Shown: positions 9,401 through 18,035, counted from the first letter of the stretch. The stretch is 64,000 nt of DNA from Arcticibacterium sp964021845 (GCF_964021845.1 NZ_CAXHZC010000002.1:602950-666949), one strand, 5' to 3'. Notes: generated from the letters alone by a model not told the origin. Translations and numbers: made by a program.

Positions 9401-10152
9401 AGGCTTGGATAGATGAAAACCTTCAAGAGTCTATGGACTATGCTCAGCGACTGAGTTCTATGGTACATGGTTTGAGAAAAGGAAATCAATTGAAGGTTCG
9501 CCAGCCATTAGCTAAAATCTTAATTCCAGTTTTATCTGAAAAAGTTAGAACTCAAATTACCTCTGTAGAAGACCTCATCAAAACGGAAGTAAACATAAAG
9601 GCTATAGAATACCTAGATGACGCCTCGGGTGTATTAAGCAAAAAGGTGAAGCCTAACTTCAAAACCTTAGGACCTAAATTTGGTAAAGAAATGAAGGCTG
9701 TAGCTGGGGCAATATCAGGAATGGACGCAGCAGCTATTAAGGAAATAGAAGCTAATGGAAAACTGACATTGGCTGTAGGAGAAATAGAACTTTCCGACGT
9801 AGAAATACTAACAGAAGACCTACCAGGATACTTAACGGCACAAGATGGCAGCCTTACGGTAGCCTTGGATGTGCATATTTCTGAAGAACTAAAACATGAA
9901 GGAATAGCAAGAGACTTTGTCAATAAAATTCAAAACTACCGTAAAGACAGCGGCTTTGAAGTAACTGATAAAATCAATATTAAGCTTCAGAATAACAATG
10001 AAGAACTAGCAGCTGCTATACAGGCCAATAAAGCATACATCTGTGAAGAAGTGCAAGCTCTTACCTTAGAAGTGAACCCTTCTGTAGCCGATAGTACTGA
10101 AATTGAGATGGAAGAATACCTTCTTATTCTGAATGTAAGTGTGGCAATTTGA
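6478..10152 (+). CDS. ileS: Isoleucyl-tRNA synthetase with enlarged internal linker
   Basis: Class I aminoacyl-tRNA synthetase charging tRNA-Ile. Seen: PPSANGTPGIHHVMART (the HIGH-equivalent, GIHH as in Bacteroidota enzymes), the editing-domain TTTPWTLPSNTAL block, SRSRYWGTPLPIW, DLIDVWFDSG, GVDQTRGWFFTLH and the catalytic KMSKR (K778-R782). The C-terminal half has the anticodon-binding helices and the extra domain of the long, eukaryote-like type. At 1224 residues it is longer than typical relatives. The excess appears to sit between WGTPLPIWR (ends about residue 530) and DLIDVW (from about 700), which here is about 165 residues. The frame is open throughout. Probably monocistronic or read through into ppnP. 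Confidence 0.96.
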   Translation: MKYPEYKSVNYADVADEVLAFWKSENVFKKSIEEREGNKTFTFYEGPPSANGTPGIHHVMARTIKDIFCRYQTLKGFQVNRKGGWDTHGLPVELQVEKELGITKEDIGKKISVAEYNQKCREAVMRFTGIWQDMTDKMGYWVDMDDPYITYKNEYIESVWSLLKKLYDKDLLYKGYTIQPYSPAAGTGLSSHEINQPGAYQNVKDTSMTAQFKMIKDAKSSFIFDAASNEEVFVLAWTTTPWTLPSNTALTVGKNIEYALVKTFNPYTFLPVNLILAKDLIGKNFSAKGKDGDFDGFESSNKKVIPWTVEATFKGSEIEGINYEQLLPYVQPNGDAFKIIIGDFVTTEDGTGIVHTAPTFGADDFKVAQQNGIGAVMVKDETGKDMPLVDRKGRFVKEVTDFALEYVKAEYYTDAEIEIEKKKQERDKYLSVDERISIKLKEENRAFNVQRYEHSYPHCWRTDKPILYYPLDSWFVKTTSVKEKLAKLNKEINWKPESTGSGRFGNWLENLVDWNLSRSRYWGTPLPIWRASIFIKTTAIASDNILLKMAGSIDDLRHRGFKYLSEEAFERLIKNFENILLNQTDSDDLLKKDIIKWKEENYKLDDFKDFCFYKAGNEFIEKFLEFTEPASAFLDSGEIDLHRPFVDNIFFIDTLDNIEREVIQDNQLIEEFDIFNRDGLIGENSNGTKRKYLVYAREPDLIDVWFDSGAMPYAQWHYPFENEGTFDKSFPADFISEGVDQTRGWFFTLHAISGMLFDSVAFKNVVSTGLVLDAKGNKMSKRLGNAVDPFETLKNYGADPTRWYMITNAQPWDNLKFNLDGVTEVRNKFFGTLTNTYNFFALYANLDKYAFTGEIDFSKATELDKWVLSKLQTLIKEVDEAYETYEPTKAGRAIQSFVTDQLSNWYVRLGRRRFWKGELSDDKKLAYETLGVCLKTVAKLMSPIAPFYSDWLYKNLGGEADKISVHLSDFPVANEAWIDENLQESMDYAQRLSSMVHGLRKGNQLKVRQPLAKILIPVLSEKVRTQITSVEDLIKTEVNIKAIEYLDDASGVLSKKVKPNFKTLGPKFGKEMKAVAGAISGMDAAAIKEIEANGKLTLAVGEIELSDVEILTEDLPGYLTAQDGSLTVALDVHISEELKHEGIARDFVNKIQNYRKDSGFEVTDKINIKLQNNNEELAAAIQANKAYICEEVQALTLEVNPSVADSTEIEMEEYLLILNVSVAI

Positions 10153-10154
10153 AT

Positions 10155-10223
10155 GTTAGATGTTTGATGCCTGATGTTAGGTGATTTTCACTTACATAAA
10201 ACATCCCGCATCCGACATCTAGC
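10155..10223 (+). repeat. Imperfect inverted repeat with 7-base periodicity
   Basis: After the ileS stop, short units of about 7 bases related to GATGTTA run in tandem (10153-10180). A complementary series lies at 10202-10223. The arm at 10155-10176 pairs with 10202-10223 at 17 of 22 positions, more with G-U pairs. It could form a hairpin between ileS and ppnP. There is no T-run, so it is not a standard terminator. Confidence 0.5.
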
Positions 10224-10267
10224 ACGTGACAAAAAACAACCGATAAAAATCATATAAATAAGAAAGA

Positions 10268-10549
10268 ATGATAGAAGCAAACGTATATTTCGACAACAAT
10301 GTAAAATCACTAGGCTATGAAACTCCGGAAGGAAAATCTTCTATTGGTGTAATGGAGCCCGGAGAATACACTTTTGGCACAGGTGCACCAGAAATCATGA
10401 ATGTGATTCAGGGAGCCCTTACAGTACTTTTACCTGGCGAAACAGAATGGAAAACATTTAAAGGTGGAGAGCACTTTAATGTGATTGGAGATTCATCTTT
10501 CAATGTAAAAGTAGACACGCAGACTTCTTATATGTGTCAGTACGTATAG
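10268..10549 (+). CDS. ppnP: Pyrimidine/purine nucleoside phosphorylase (PpnP, DUF1255)
   Basis: A 93-residue single cupin-fold protein, close to the 94 residues of the E. coli enzyme. Seen: an N-terminal VYFDNNVKSLGYETPEGK, the GVMEPGEYTFGT block, a PEIMNVIQGALTVLLPG turn, and FKGGEHFNVIGDSSFNV near the C terminus. Family members phosphorolyse several nucleosides to free base and ribose-1-phosphate, a salvage reaction in the cytoplasm. It stands 115 bases after ileS and ends at a good terminator. I see no promoter of its own, so readthrough from ileS is possible. Confidence 0.88.
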   Translation: MIEANVYFDNNVKSLGYETPEGKSSIGVMEPGEYTFGTGAPEIMNVIQGALTVLLPGETEWKTFKGGEHFNVIGDSSFNVKVDTQTSYMCQYV

Positions 10550-10570
10550 AAAATATATTTAAAGTTATTT

Positions 10571-10604
10571 AAAACTGGTACGGAATCTTCCTGCCAGTTT
10601 TTTT
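10571..10604 (+). terminator. Rho-independent terminator after ppnP
   Basis: AAAACTGG (10571-10578) pairs with CCAGTTTT (10594-10601), with a further short GGA/TCC pairing in the loop, and the T-run continues to 10604. It separates ppnP from the convergent toxin gene. Confidence 0.75.
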
Positions 10605-10607
10605 ATG

Positions 10608-10862
10608 TCAATAATGATAGCGACACTGTAAAACATGAATTCGGTTGTCATGAACGCGATAAACCAATCTATGTTCATCGGTTATTCTTCTAGACCAGTA
10701 GCCTCTTAAATTAGCCTTTAATGCTTCTGGCTTTCCTTTTCCTTCAAATGGTGTCCTTACACATTCTTTGATAAGTTCGTTGATGCGTTTGACCATTTTC
10801 TTGTCAATGCCCTGCCAGTAAGTATAATCTTGCCAAGTATTAGAATCCCAAGAAAGCGTCAT
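10608..10862 (-). CDS. yoeB: YoeB-family mRNA-interferase toxin
   Basis: An 84-residue RelE/YoeB-fold toxin, exactly the length of E. coli YoeB when started at the second in-frame Met (10862); an upstream ATG at 10874 would overlap the antitoxin. With this start the known catalytic positions fall on the same numbers as in E. coli: Glu46 (KPEAL), Arg65 (EHRLVY), His83 and the terminal Tyr84. Also seen is GYWSRRITDEHRLVYRV, the family hallmark. The toxin cleaves mRNA in the ribosomal A site. The start lies one base after the antitoxin stop, a standard cotranscribed toxin-antitoxin order. Confidence 0.93.
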   Translation of the reverse strand: MTLSWDSNTWQDYTYWQGIDKKMVKRINELIKECVRTPFEGKGKPEALKANLRGYWSRRITDEHRLVYRVHDNRIHVLQCRYHY

Positions 10863-10863
10863 T

Positions 10864-11118
10864 CTAATCTTCAATTAACTCATATGATTCTTGATAACCC
10901 GCCTTATCTCTTTCCACAGCTTCTAACAATCGTTCCCTATTGTTGTCTGAGCTTAAAAGATGAAGAGTCTCTTGCATGGCATTATACTCTTTTAGAGAAA
11001 TAACCACTACATTCTCATTTCTTGGTCGACTAACAGTTACCGTTTCGTTATCTTGACTGACTTGGTCAAGATTTGCTTTCAGGTGACTTCTGAAGTCAGA
11101 ATAATTAATTACTTGCAT
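10864..11118 (-). CDS. yefM: YefM/Phd-family antitoxin
   Basis: An 84-residue antitoxin if started at the ATG at 11118 (MQVINYSDFR); the longer frame back to 11160 adds a hydrophobic stretch unlike the family. The N-terminal half (YSDFRSHLKANLDQV, TVTVSRPRNENVVVISLKEYN) is the Phd/YefM DNA-binding fold. The acidic C terminus (RDKAGYQESYELIED) is the toxin-neutralising tail. Family members repress their own operon together with the toxin. It precedes yoeB by one base. The operon is in a mainly housekeeping neighbourhood with no transposon remnants visible. Confidence 0.9.
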   Translation of the reverse strand: MQVINYSDFRSHLKANLDQVSQDNETVTVSRPRNENVVVISLKEYNAMQETLHLLSSDNNRERLLEAVERDKAGYQESYELIED

Positions 11119-11131
11119 GAAATTACATTTA

Positions 11132-11141
11132 TAAGTACTTA
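11132..11141. promoter_or_regulatory. Short palindrome upstream of yefM, possible operator
   Basis: TAAGTACTTA is a perfect 10-base palindrome 14 bases before the antitoxin start. YefM-type repressors bind short palindromes in this position, but the site is too short to be more than a suggestion. Confidence 0.22.
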
Positions 11142-11160
11142 ATATAAGAAAAGCTAACAT

Positions 11161-11533
11161 AGATTAGAATTCAAATCAAGCTTAAACTGAGCTCTCCAAA
11201 AAAACAAATGTATTTTTCCAGATTCCCCATAGCCAACTAGTCCGTAAATAACGAACTCTAAACAAAAGTATCAATTTAACACAAAAACGAAACTAATTGA
11301 TTATTAAGCGGCTACATCAAAAAAAGTCATTACTCCCAGCTAAAATGACAAAAATACACTCCTAATTCGTCTATTTCCAGTCATATACACTTTCATAAGT
11401 TTGGTATTCAGAAAAGATATTTGTGTACTATTTAAGCATAATACAATCTAGTATTTTTTAAGAAATGTTAATAATGGACTACTTTTAGTTAAAATTATTC
11501 AATTCAATCACTCTTAATTAATTTACCCTAGCT
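11161..11533. other. A+T-rich intergenic region before susC-like gene
   Basis: About 370 bases with no credible coding frame on either strand. It must hold the yefM and susC-like promoters. The best partial match for the latter is GATATTTG at 11416-11423 (7 of 8 to TAnnTTTG) with TTTG at 11400-11403, but the spacing is too short. I see no hairpin, direct repeat or riboswitch-like structure. Confidence 0.5.
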
Positions 11534-14500
11534 ATGCTAAAATTATACTCGACCCGCAAATTGTGGTTTAGAGGAATTAAAGTAACTATGGCTGTATCAG
11601 CCCTCTTACTAAGCTCCACAACCAACTCTATTGCAGAAGGTTACAACAGTAACCTAAACATTAAAACCACGACTAGTACAGCGGTAGAAAAAAAAATAAC
11701 CGGAACAGTTAAAGACGAAACAGACACAGGTATACCTGGTGTTAGTATCGTTTTGAAAGGTACCACGAGAGGTACTATCACTAATGCCGACGGAACGTAT
11801 CAAATTGACGTGCCAGACAGCGGTGCTACGCTAATATTCTCACTTATAGGCTATGGTACTCAAGAGGTTTTGGTTGGAAACCAAACACTAGTGAATGTAT
11901 CTATGTCACCAGACGATAAAGTACTAGAAGAAGTAGTAGTTATTGGTTATGGTACACTTAAAAAATCTGATTTAACCGGCTCGGTAAGTACTGTTAAAGA
12001 GGAACAACTCCTTGAAAGACCAGCTCCTTCTTTAGCCCAAGGTTTATCAGGAAGAATGGCAGGTGTTCAGGTTAGTTCTAACTCTGGAAGACCAGGCGGA
12101 AGAACTCAAATAAGAATTAGAGGTTTTAGCTCCATTAACTCTTCTAACAATCCGCTTTACGTAGTAGATGGTGTAATGCTTCCTCAGGGAAATCAATCTC
12201 AGTTTACTTCAGCCATTGATTACATTAATCCGAATGACATCGTATCTGTTGAAGTATTGAAAGATGCTTCTTCCACCGCCATTTACGGTGCAAGAGGTGC
12301 TAATGGTGTGATTTTGGTAACTACAAAGAAAGGTAAAGCTGGAGACAGCCACGTTACCTATAATTCAGACTTCTCTTTAAACGTCATTGGTCCAAATCCG
12401 CCACAAGTTCTTAACGCAGAACAATACATGGCTGTAGAAGATTTAGCTTGGGCAAACATGGCAAAATATGACCCAGATGGCTGGGCTGCAGGAAAATGGG
12501 AATACCTAAACCCTGCACTACGCCGTACCGACCCAAGAGTATTTGATGCTAACGGCAATCCTAAATATGATACTAACTGGTTGGAGGCAAATGTTCAAAA
12601 TAAAATATCTCAAAATCACCAATTAGGATTTAGCGGCGGAAATCAAAAAACGCAGCACTCCCTTTCTTTAGGATACAGAGATGACCAAGGTCTTTTGATA
12701 AACTCTTACCTTAAAAGATATTCTGCTAGGTTTACTATTGATGATAACATTACTAGCTGGTTAAAAGTAGGTGGAACTTTGAGCTATAATAACCAAACAG
12801 AAAATGTAGTAGACATTAACGATGCTGTGGCTCGTCAAATAGTAGAAGATTTCCCTTTCCTCCCAGTAAGATACGAAGACGGCACATTTGCTAACAACAG
12901 AGACTTCCCTTTTGCTGAAGGTACTATGAGTTCTGTCCATAGATCGACAAACAGAAGATATGTAATGAACACACAAACTTCTATTGGTAGTATCTACTCC
13001 AATATCAAGTTTATGGAAGGTCTTGAAATGAGAACGGTATTGGGTGCAAATATCAAAACTCAAGAAATTAACGAGTCTCAAACGAGAACACTAAACATTG
13101 GCTCTCAGGGTAACGCCTCTACATATAATGCTAAAGAGAGTTTTTGGTCACTTGAGAACTATTTGACATACACTAAAGACTTTAAAGACATCCACTCTAT
13201 CACAGGTCTTTTGGGTATTTCATGGCAAGAGACCAATTTCTTTGACATGCGTGCTAGCGTTTCTGGCTTTGCAACCGATTATTTCACTTACAATAACTTA
13301 GGGGCAGGTGCTCTTAATCCATCAGTAGGTTCTGGTGCTAGTAGAAATGCCTTTAACTCTTACTTCGGCAGATTAAACTATGGCTTAAAAAACAAGTATT
13401 TGGTAACATTTACTGGTCGTGCTGATGGTTCTTCTAAATTTGGAGAAAACCATAAATTCTCTTTCTTCCCGTCTGGTGCATTAGCATGGCGTGTATCTGA
13501 AGAGAGTTTCTTACAGGGTAATAATGTTATCTCAAACTTGAAATTGAGAACAAGTTATGGTTTAACGGGTAACTCGGAAATTCCTGCATACTCATCGCTT
13601 TCACTACTTAGCTCAAACTACTCTACCATCTATAATGACAGCAGAGTATCAGGAACAGGTATTTCTAGATTAGCTAACCCAGATTTACGTTGGGAAAAAA
13701 CAGCTCAAACCGACTTCGGTGTAGAACTTGGTCTCTTCAAAGGAAGAATCAACATTGAAGCTGATTACTACTACAGAAAAACTACTGACATGCTTTTGGA
13801 TGCACCCGTGCCGCAAACAAGCGGTTACGCAACCATTCGTAGGAACGTGGGTTCAATGGAAAACAAAGGTGTGGAGCTAGCTATTAACTCTAACAATATT
13901 GTTAATGGCCCGCTAGAATGGACTACTTCGTTCAATATCTCTTTCAATAAGAACAAAGTCCTATCGCTTGCTACGCCATCTGATATATTTAATGTAGGTG
14001 GACCAAACTTTACCAACCCTACAAATATTATTAGAGTGGGTGAGCCAGTAGGTTCTTTCTGGGGATTGACAAGATTAGGCGTTTGGAGCGAAGCAGAACG
14101 TGATGAAGCAGCTCAATTTACAAGTTATAGAAATGGTCTTACTATGCTACCTGGTGACATCAAATACCTTGATGTAAACGGCGACAAAGCCATTACAGAT
14201 GCTGACCGTTCTATCATTGGAAATGGTAGCCCTAAAGGATGGGGAGCAATAACTAATAATCTTAGATACAAAGGTTTTGACTTATTGTTTGAAATGCAGT
14301 TTATGTACGGAAATGATGTTATGATGATGAACCTTCACCCTAGTGAAGATCGTCAAGCTCTTGCTAACAGTTATACTTCTGTATTAGATGCTTGGACGCC
14401 TGATAACCAAAACACAATGATTGCCGAAATTAGAGATACACGTGCAGGTTATGTAACCAATGTAGACTCTCACTGGATTAAAAACGGTTCTTTCTTAAGA

Positions 14501-14746
14501 GGAAAAAATGCCATGATTGGTTATACTTTCCCATCAGCAACTGTTGAAAAACTCAAATTAGATAGACTAAGAATTTATACTTCAGTCCAAAACTTCTTCT
14601 TATTGGTGGAAGACCCTATTGTGGGTGACCCAGAAACGGCTCCTCTTAACCAAGGAAACGGAAACAGTGCATTCTCTCAAGGGATGATATGGCACAATTA
14701 CCCAAAACCTACCACATTTATGCTAGGTCTTCAGGTAACATTATAA
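11534..14746 (+). CDS. SusC/RagA-family TonB-dependent outer-membrane transporter
   Basis: A 1070-residue TonB-linked outer-membrane barrel of the SusC family. Order: long SusC-type signal sequence (to about residue 35), a carboxypeptidase-regulatory-like domain (ITGTVKDETDTGIPGVSIVLKG, about residues 55-140), the plug with VVVIGYGTLKKSDLTGSV and IRIRGFSSINSSNNPLYVVDG, then the barrel ending in an aromatic-flanked strand (PTTFMLGLQVTL). With its SusD partner it binds and imports oligomers such as glycans or peptides. No glycoside hydrolase, regulator or sulfatase is adjacent, so the substrate is unknown. The susD-like gene follows after 30 bases. Confidence 0.95.
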   Translation: MLKLYSTRKLWFRGIKVTMAVSALLLSSTTNSIAEGYNSNLNIKTTTSTAVEKKITGTVKDETDTGIPGVSIVLKGTTRGTITNADGTYQIDVPDSGATLIFSLIGYGTQEVLVGNQTLVNVSMSPDDKVLEEVVVIGYGTLKKSDLTGSVSTVKEEQLLERPAPSLAQGLSGRMAGVQVSSNSGRPGGRTQIRIRGFSSINSSNNPLYVVDGVMLPQGNQSQFTSAIDYINPNDIVSVEVLKDASSTAIYGARGANGVILVTTKKGKAGDSHVTYNSDFSLNVIGPNPPQVLNAEQYMAVEDLAWANMAKYDPDGWAAGKWEYLNPALRRTDPRVFDANGNPKYDTNWLEANVQNKISQNHQLGFSGGNQKTQHSLSLGYRDDQGLLINSYLKRYSARFTIDDNITSWLKVGGTLSYNNQTENVVDINDAVARQIVEDFPFLPVRYEDGTFANNRDFPFAEGTMSSVHRSTNRRYVMNTQTSIGSIYSNIKFMEGLEMRTVLGANIKTQEINESQTRTLNIGSQGNASTYNAKESFWSLENYLTYTKDFKDIHSITGLLGISWQETNFFDMRASVSGFATDYFTYNNLGAGALNPSVGSGASRNAFNSYFGRLNYGLKNKYLVTFTGRADGSSKFGENHKFSFFPSGALAWRVSEESFLQGNNVISNLKLRTSYGLTGNSEIPAYSSLSLLSSNYSTIYNDSRVSGTGISRLANPDLRWEKTAQTDFGVELGLFKGRINIEADYYYRKTTDMLLDAPVPQTSGYATIRRNVGSMENKGVELAINSNNIVNGPLEWTTSFNISFNKNKVLSLATPSDIFNVGGPNFTNPTNIIRVGEPVGSFWGLTRLGVWSEAERDEAAQFTSYRNGLTMLPGDIKYLDVNGDKAITDADRSIIGNGSPKGWGAITNNLRYKGFDLLFEMQFMYGNDVMMMNLHPSEDRQALANSYTSVLDAWTPDNQNTMIAEIRDTRAGYVTNVDSHWIKNGSFLRGKNAMIGYTFPSATVEKLKLDRLRIYTSVQNFFLLVEDPIVGDPETAPLNQGNGNSAFSQGMIWHNYPKPTTFMLGLQVTL

Positions 14747-14776
14747 TATTTCTAAAGTATCAAAAAGAACGACAAA

Positions 14777-16339
14777 ATGAGATTTTTAATAAATAACCAA
14801 ATTGGTAAAATGATGCTTAGTGCTATCATTTTATTCAGCACAGTGAGCTGCTCCGACTTCCTAGATGAGGTGGCTCCCTCAAATTTAAGCCCAGATAGTT
14901 TCTACCAAATTCCTGACCACGCAGAAGCCGCCTTAGCTTCGGTATATGCTGACATGCGATTCATGGGAAATGGTGCTGGAATTTTTTCTTCTAACTGGCA
15001 ACTTTTAGAAGCACTTTCAGGCACATCTACCACGGAAACTGCTCAAAACTCAGACTTGAACAACCTTTATGGTTTAGTTCATGATGGCAACACTGCCCAT
15101 GTAGTAAACTATTGGAACGGTCTTTATAAGGTCATTGCTCAGGCAAATCAAGTACTTGCTAAGGTTCCAGACATTAGCCCAATGGATGAAAGTCAAAAAA
15201 AGAAAATTCTGGGTGAAGCCAGTTTTTTAAGAGCTACTGCCTATTTCACTGCGGTAAGATTATGGGGTGACATACCTTTAATTACAGACCCTCAGACTGC
15301 CGCTTCCGAAGATTTCTTGCCTGGTAGAACTTCTCAAGAAGAAATCTATGCCTTAATTGAATCTGATTTAAAAACTGCTGAATCTGCTGGCCTAGCATGG
15401 ATGGACCCAAGTGGTAGAATATCACTAGCAGCTGTAAAAGCTCAACTAGCCCGTGTATACTTAACTATGGCTGGTTTTCCTTTACAAAAAGGGGCGTCGC
15501 ATTATCAATTAGCTGCATCAAAAGCTAAGGAGATAATTGACTACGCTAATAGCAATCCGTCTTCCATAGGTCTTTTCGATACATATGAAGAAGTTCATCA
15601 AGAAAACCTAAAAAATACTGTAGAACACTTATTCATGCTTCAGTATAACAATGTGGTGGCAAGTAACCCTATGGGTAATATGTACCCAAACTTTAAGCCT
15701 GTAACTTATAACGGACCTTCAGGAACAGGAAGTACAGTACCTACATCCGCTTTTTACAACTCTTATGAAGACGGTGACCTAAGAGCAAAAAACCAAGAGG
15801 GATACTTCTATAACACTTATTATACAAATGGTAGTGGTGAAGAGTTTGACCTAGGGGCTTCTTATATCTTCAAACACTTTAATAGAACTGCCAATGGAAC
15901 TAAAGATGCTCCAGGCTCTAGAACAAATAACCTGAACGTACCTCAAATAAGATATGCTGAAGTATTGTTATTATTTGCTGAAGCACAAAACGAATTAGGC
16001 TCTCCTACCCAGGAAGCTTATGACGCTCTAAAGAAAATTAGAGACCGAGCCACTTTATCTACCCCAGCTTTAGGAGAGTTTAACCAAAGTTCTTTCAGAG
16101 AAGCTGTATGGAAAGAAAGGTGGCATGAGCTGTGTTACGAGCAAATCACTTGGTTTGATATGGTGAGACTAAGACAGGTGTACAATGAAAACACTGATGG
16201 TTTTGACGCCTTTGTAGGGCATATCAATTTGAGTTCGAATCAAGCACTTCAGGAAAAACACCTACTACTTCCATTAGGAAAACAAGAAATGCTGAATAAT
16301 CCTAATTTGAGACCTCAAAACACTGGATATCCAGAATAG
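14777..16339 (+). CDS. SusD/RagB-family nutrient-binding lipoprotein
   Basis: A 520-residue cell-surface lipoprotein that caps the SusC-like transporter. The signal peptide ends at FSTVSCSDFLDE, with lipidated Cys at about residue 25. The TPR-like SusD core follows: WNGLYKVIAQANQVLAKV, LGEASFLRATAYFTAVRLWGDIPLI, and the C-terminal RYAEVLLLFAEAQNELG and KERWHELCYEQITWFDMVR, all family landmarks. Together with the preceding gene it forms a two-gene unit ended by a strong terminator at 16366-16405. The pair lacks linked degradative genes, so I class it as a minimal SusCD locus. Confidence 0.95.
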   Translation: MRFLINNQIGKMMLSAIILFSTVSCSDFLDEVAPSNLSPDSFYQIPDHAEAALASVYADMRFMGNGAGIFSSNWQLLEALSGTSTTETAQNSDLNNLYGLVHDGNTAHVVNYWNGLYKVIAQANQVLAKVPDISPMDESQKKKILGEASFLRATAYFTAVRLWGDIPLITDPQTAASEDFLPGRTSQEEIYALIESDLKTAESAGLAWMDPSGRISLAAVKAQLARVYLTMAGFPLQKGASHYQLAASKAKEIIDYANSNPSSIGLFDTYEEVHQENLKNTVEHLFMLQYNNVVASNPMGNMYPNFKPVTYNGPSGTGSTVPTSAFYNSYEDGDLRAKNQEGYFYNTYYTNGSGEEFDLGASYIFKHFNRTANGTKDAPGSRTNNLNVPQIRYAEVLLLFAEAQNELGSPTQEAYDALKKIRDRATLSTPALGEFNQSSFREAVWKERWHELCYEQITWFDMVRLRQVYNENTDGFDAFVGHINLSSNQALQEKHLLLPLGKQEMLNNPNLRPQNTGYPE

Positions 16340-16365
16340 TAAGTAAATACCCACTCCCTTTTCAT

Positions 16366-16405
16366 AAAACTCCCGGTCATAATTCTTTGACAGGGAGTTT
16401 TTTCT
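16366..16405 (+). terminator. Rho-independent terminator after susD-like gene
   Basis: AAAACTCCC pairs with GGGAGTTTT (16393-16401), extended inside by GTCA/TGAC across a G-A mismatch, and followed by a T-rich tract. Confidence 0.82.
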
Positions 16406-16509
16406 TTTTGACAATCTCGCACTATAGAAATATTATTTTAATAATTTGACAGCACAAATGAACTAATAGAATATAAAAAACCTTTTTGTAAGTGATTACT
16501 CACATACTA

Positions 16510-17640
16510 ATGAAAAAAACACTTAAAATGGTATTTCTCTCGATTGCGGTTATTCTAGTTATGCTCATAGCTGGAACAGCTATATTTATGAATTTCCATC
16601 CAGTTTTTGGCGGAAAGCCAACAGTAGCTCAAAAGGAATCCTACAAGAAATCTGACAACTATACCAACGGACTCTTTAAAAATGCCATAGAAACTAATAT
16701 GGAAATGGGCACCTGGGAAGCCATCAAAATGATTCCAGAATATCTTAGTAAAGAAGGACGAGAACCTAAAGTTGACATACCAGTTCTAAAAATAGACTCT
16801 TTAGACATTCAAAAAAGGATAGGCGACAGTACTCAAATTACATGGTTTGGGCATTCCTCTTTTCTTTTAGAAATGGAAAGCCTAAAAATACTACTTGACC
16901 CCATGCTGGGAGCTACCCCTTCTCCTGTTGCCATTCTAGGTTCAAAAAGATACAGTAAAGAATTACCAATAGAGATAGCACAACTTCCCGAAATTGACTT
17001 AGTAATCTTTTCCCATGACCACTACGACCACCTCGATTATGAATCTATTTTACTTTTAAAAGACAAAGTAAAACAGTTTTACGTACCACTTGGTTTGGCA
17101 AGTCATTTAGAGAAATGGGGCGTTTTACCAGAAAAAATAAAAGAATTTGACTGGTGGGATGAAGCAGATTATAAAGGCTTAAAACTCGCCTGCACTCCTG
17201 CTAGGCATTTTTCTGGAAGAGGAGTTGCCGATAGATTTACCACCCTCTGGGCATCATGGGTTATAAAAGGAACAGAAGATAACATTTACTTTAGTGGTGA
17301 CAGTGGCTATGGCCCGCATTTTAAAGAAATTGGCGAAAAATATGGTCCTTTTAATTTTGCTATGATGGAATGTGGACAATATAATGAACGCTGGGACAAC
17401 ATTCACATGATGCCAGAAGAAACTGTACAAGCCAGTATTGACATCAAAGCTCAGCAAATGATGCCTATTCACTGGGGAGCTTTTACACTTGCCTTACATC
17501 CGTGGCAAGAGTCTGTAGAAAGAGCTACAGCAGCAGCTGAAAAAAAGAATGTAAAAATGGTATTGCCACAAATTGGGCAAACTATAGCTATAAATGAAGA
17601 GTTACTGCCAAATGACAAATGGTGGGAGAAATACCTTTAA
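16510..17640 (+). CDS. Membrane-anchored metallo-beta-lactamase-fold hydrolase (NAPE-PLD/UlaG-like)
   Basis: About 376 residues from the ATG at 16510 (MKKTLKMVFLSIAVILVML, a signal anchor); an in-frame ATG six codons upstream is also possible. The beta-lactamase fold shows ITWFGHSSFLLEM, ILLDPMLG, the metal motif SHDHYDHLDY (His169, His171, Asp173, His174), YFSGDSGYG and a late PIHWGAFTLALHPW. This pattern resembles the N-acyl-phosphatidylethanolamine phospholipase D and UlaG-like branches. An exported or periplasmic hydrolase acting on a phosphodiester, lipid or lactone is plausible; the substrate is not determinable. It is a single gene ended by the shared terminator at 17641-17674. Confidence 0.85.
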   Translation: MKKTLKMVFLSIAVILVMLIAGTAIFMNFHPVFGGKPTVAQKESYKKSDNYTNGLFKNAIETNMEMGTWEAIKMIPEYLSKEGREPKVDIPVLKIDSLDIQKRIGDSTQITWFGHSSFLLEMESLKILLDPMLGATPSPVAILGSKRYSKELPIEIAQLPEIDLVIFSHDHYDHLDYESILLLKDKVKQFYVPLGLASHLEKWGVLPEKIKEFDWWDEADYKGLKLACTPARHFSGRGVADRFTTLWASWVIKGTEDNIYFSGDSGYGPHFKEIGEKYGPFNFAMMECGQYNERWDNIHMMPEETVQASIDIKAQQMMPIHWGAFTLALHPWQESVERATAAAEKKNVKMVLPQIGQTIAINEELLPNDKWWEKYL

Positions 17641-17674
17641 AACAAAAGGCGAGTTTAAAGGCTCGCCTTTTGTT
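17641..17674. terminator. Bidirectional terminator
   Basis: A perfect 13-base inverted repeat (AACAAAAGGCGAG against CTCGCCTTTTGTT) with an 8-base loop and T-rich flanks on both strands. It begins immediately after the hydrolase stop and lies 5 bases before the stop of the convergent YtxH gene. Confidence 0.88.
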
Positions 17675-17679
17675 TAGCA

Positions 17680-17982
17680 TTAAACGGCCTTAGGCTTGGC
17701 ACCTCCAATAATCTCCTTTATCATTTCCTCTGCTTCTGGAAATTTTTCTTTTAGCATGGCCAATGTATCAGCAAGCTTATTTGAGGCTTCGCCTTTTAAT
17801 TCCTCAAAATATTCGGGGGCCTTTTCAATAGCATCTTCGGCCTCGTCTTTCAGTTGGTTTCCTTTTGTTTTTAAATCCTCCATAAGCTTTTCTCCCTCCT
17901 CCGTTTGAAGGTACTTATGCATAGCCACGCCAGCCGCGGCTCCAAGGATAAATGTTGCTAAATGTTTTGATGTAACCGCCAT
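17680..17982 (-). CDS. YtxH domain protein
   Basis: A 100-residue protein with an N-terminal single membrane-associated segment (FILGAAAGVAMHKYL, the glycine-rich YtxH hallmark) followed by a charged amphipathic helical region (EDLKTKGNQLKDEAEDAIEK and beyond). YtxH-like proteins are widespread small envelope or stress-related proteins of unclear biochemical role; in Bacteroidota they are often general-stress induced. It is a single gene on the minus strand, sharing the terminator at 17641-17674. No specific function can be argued from context. Confidence 0.82.
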   Translation of the reverse strand: MAVTSKHLATFILGAAAGVAMHKYLQTEEGEKLMEDLKTKGNQLKDEAEDAIEKAPEYFEELKGEASNKLADTLAMLKEKFPEAEEMIKEIIGGAKPKAV

Positions 17983-18035
17983 ATTAATTCACTTCTTTGT
18001 TTTTAGTAATTTAGTCAAAAAACATTTAATAATCA

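Noticed and set aside
9552..9923. 123-codon antisense frame inside ileS
   Set aside because: It lies wholly within a confidently assigned gene and is rich in Ser, Ala and Pro, as expected of a shadow frame.
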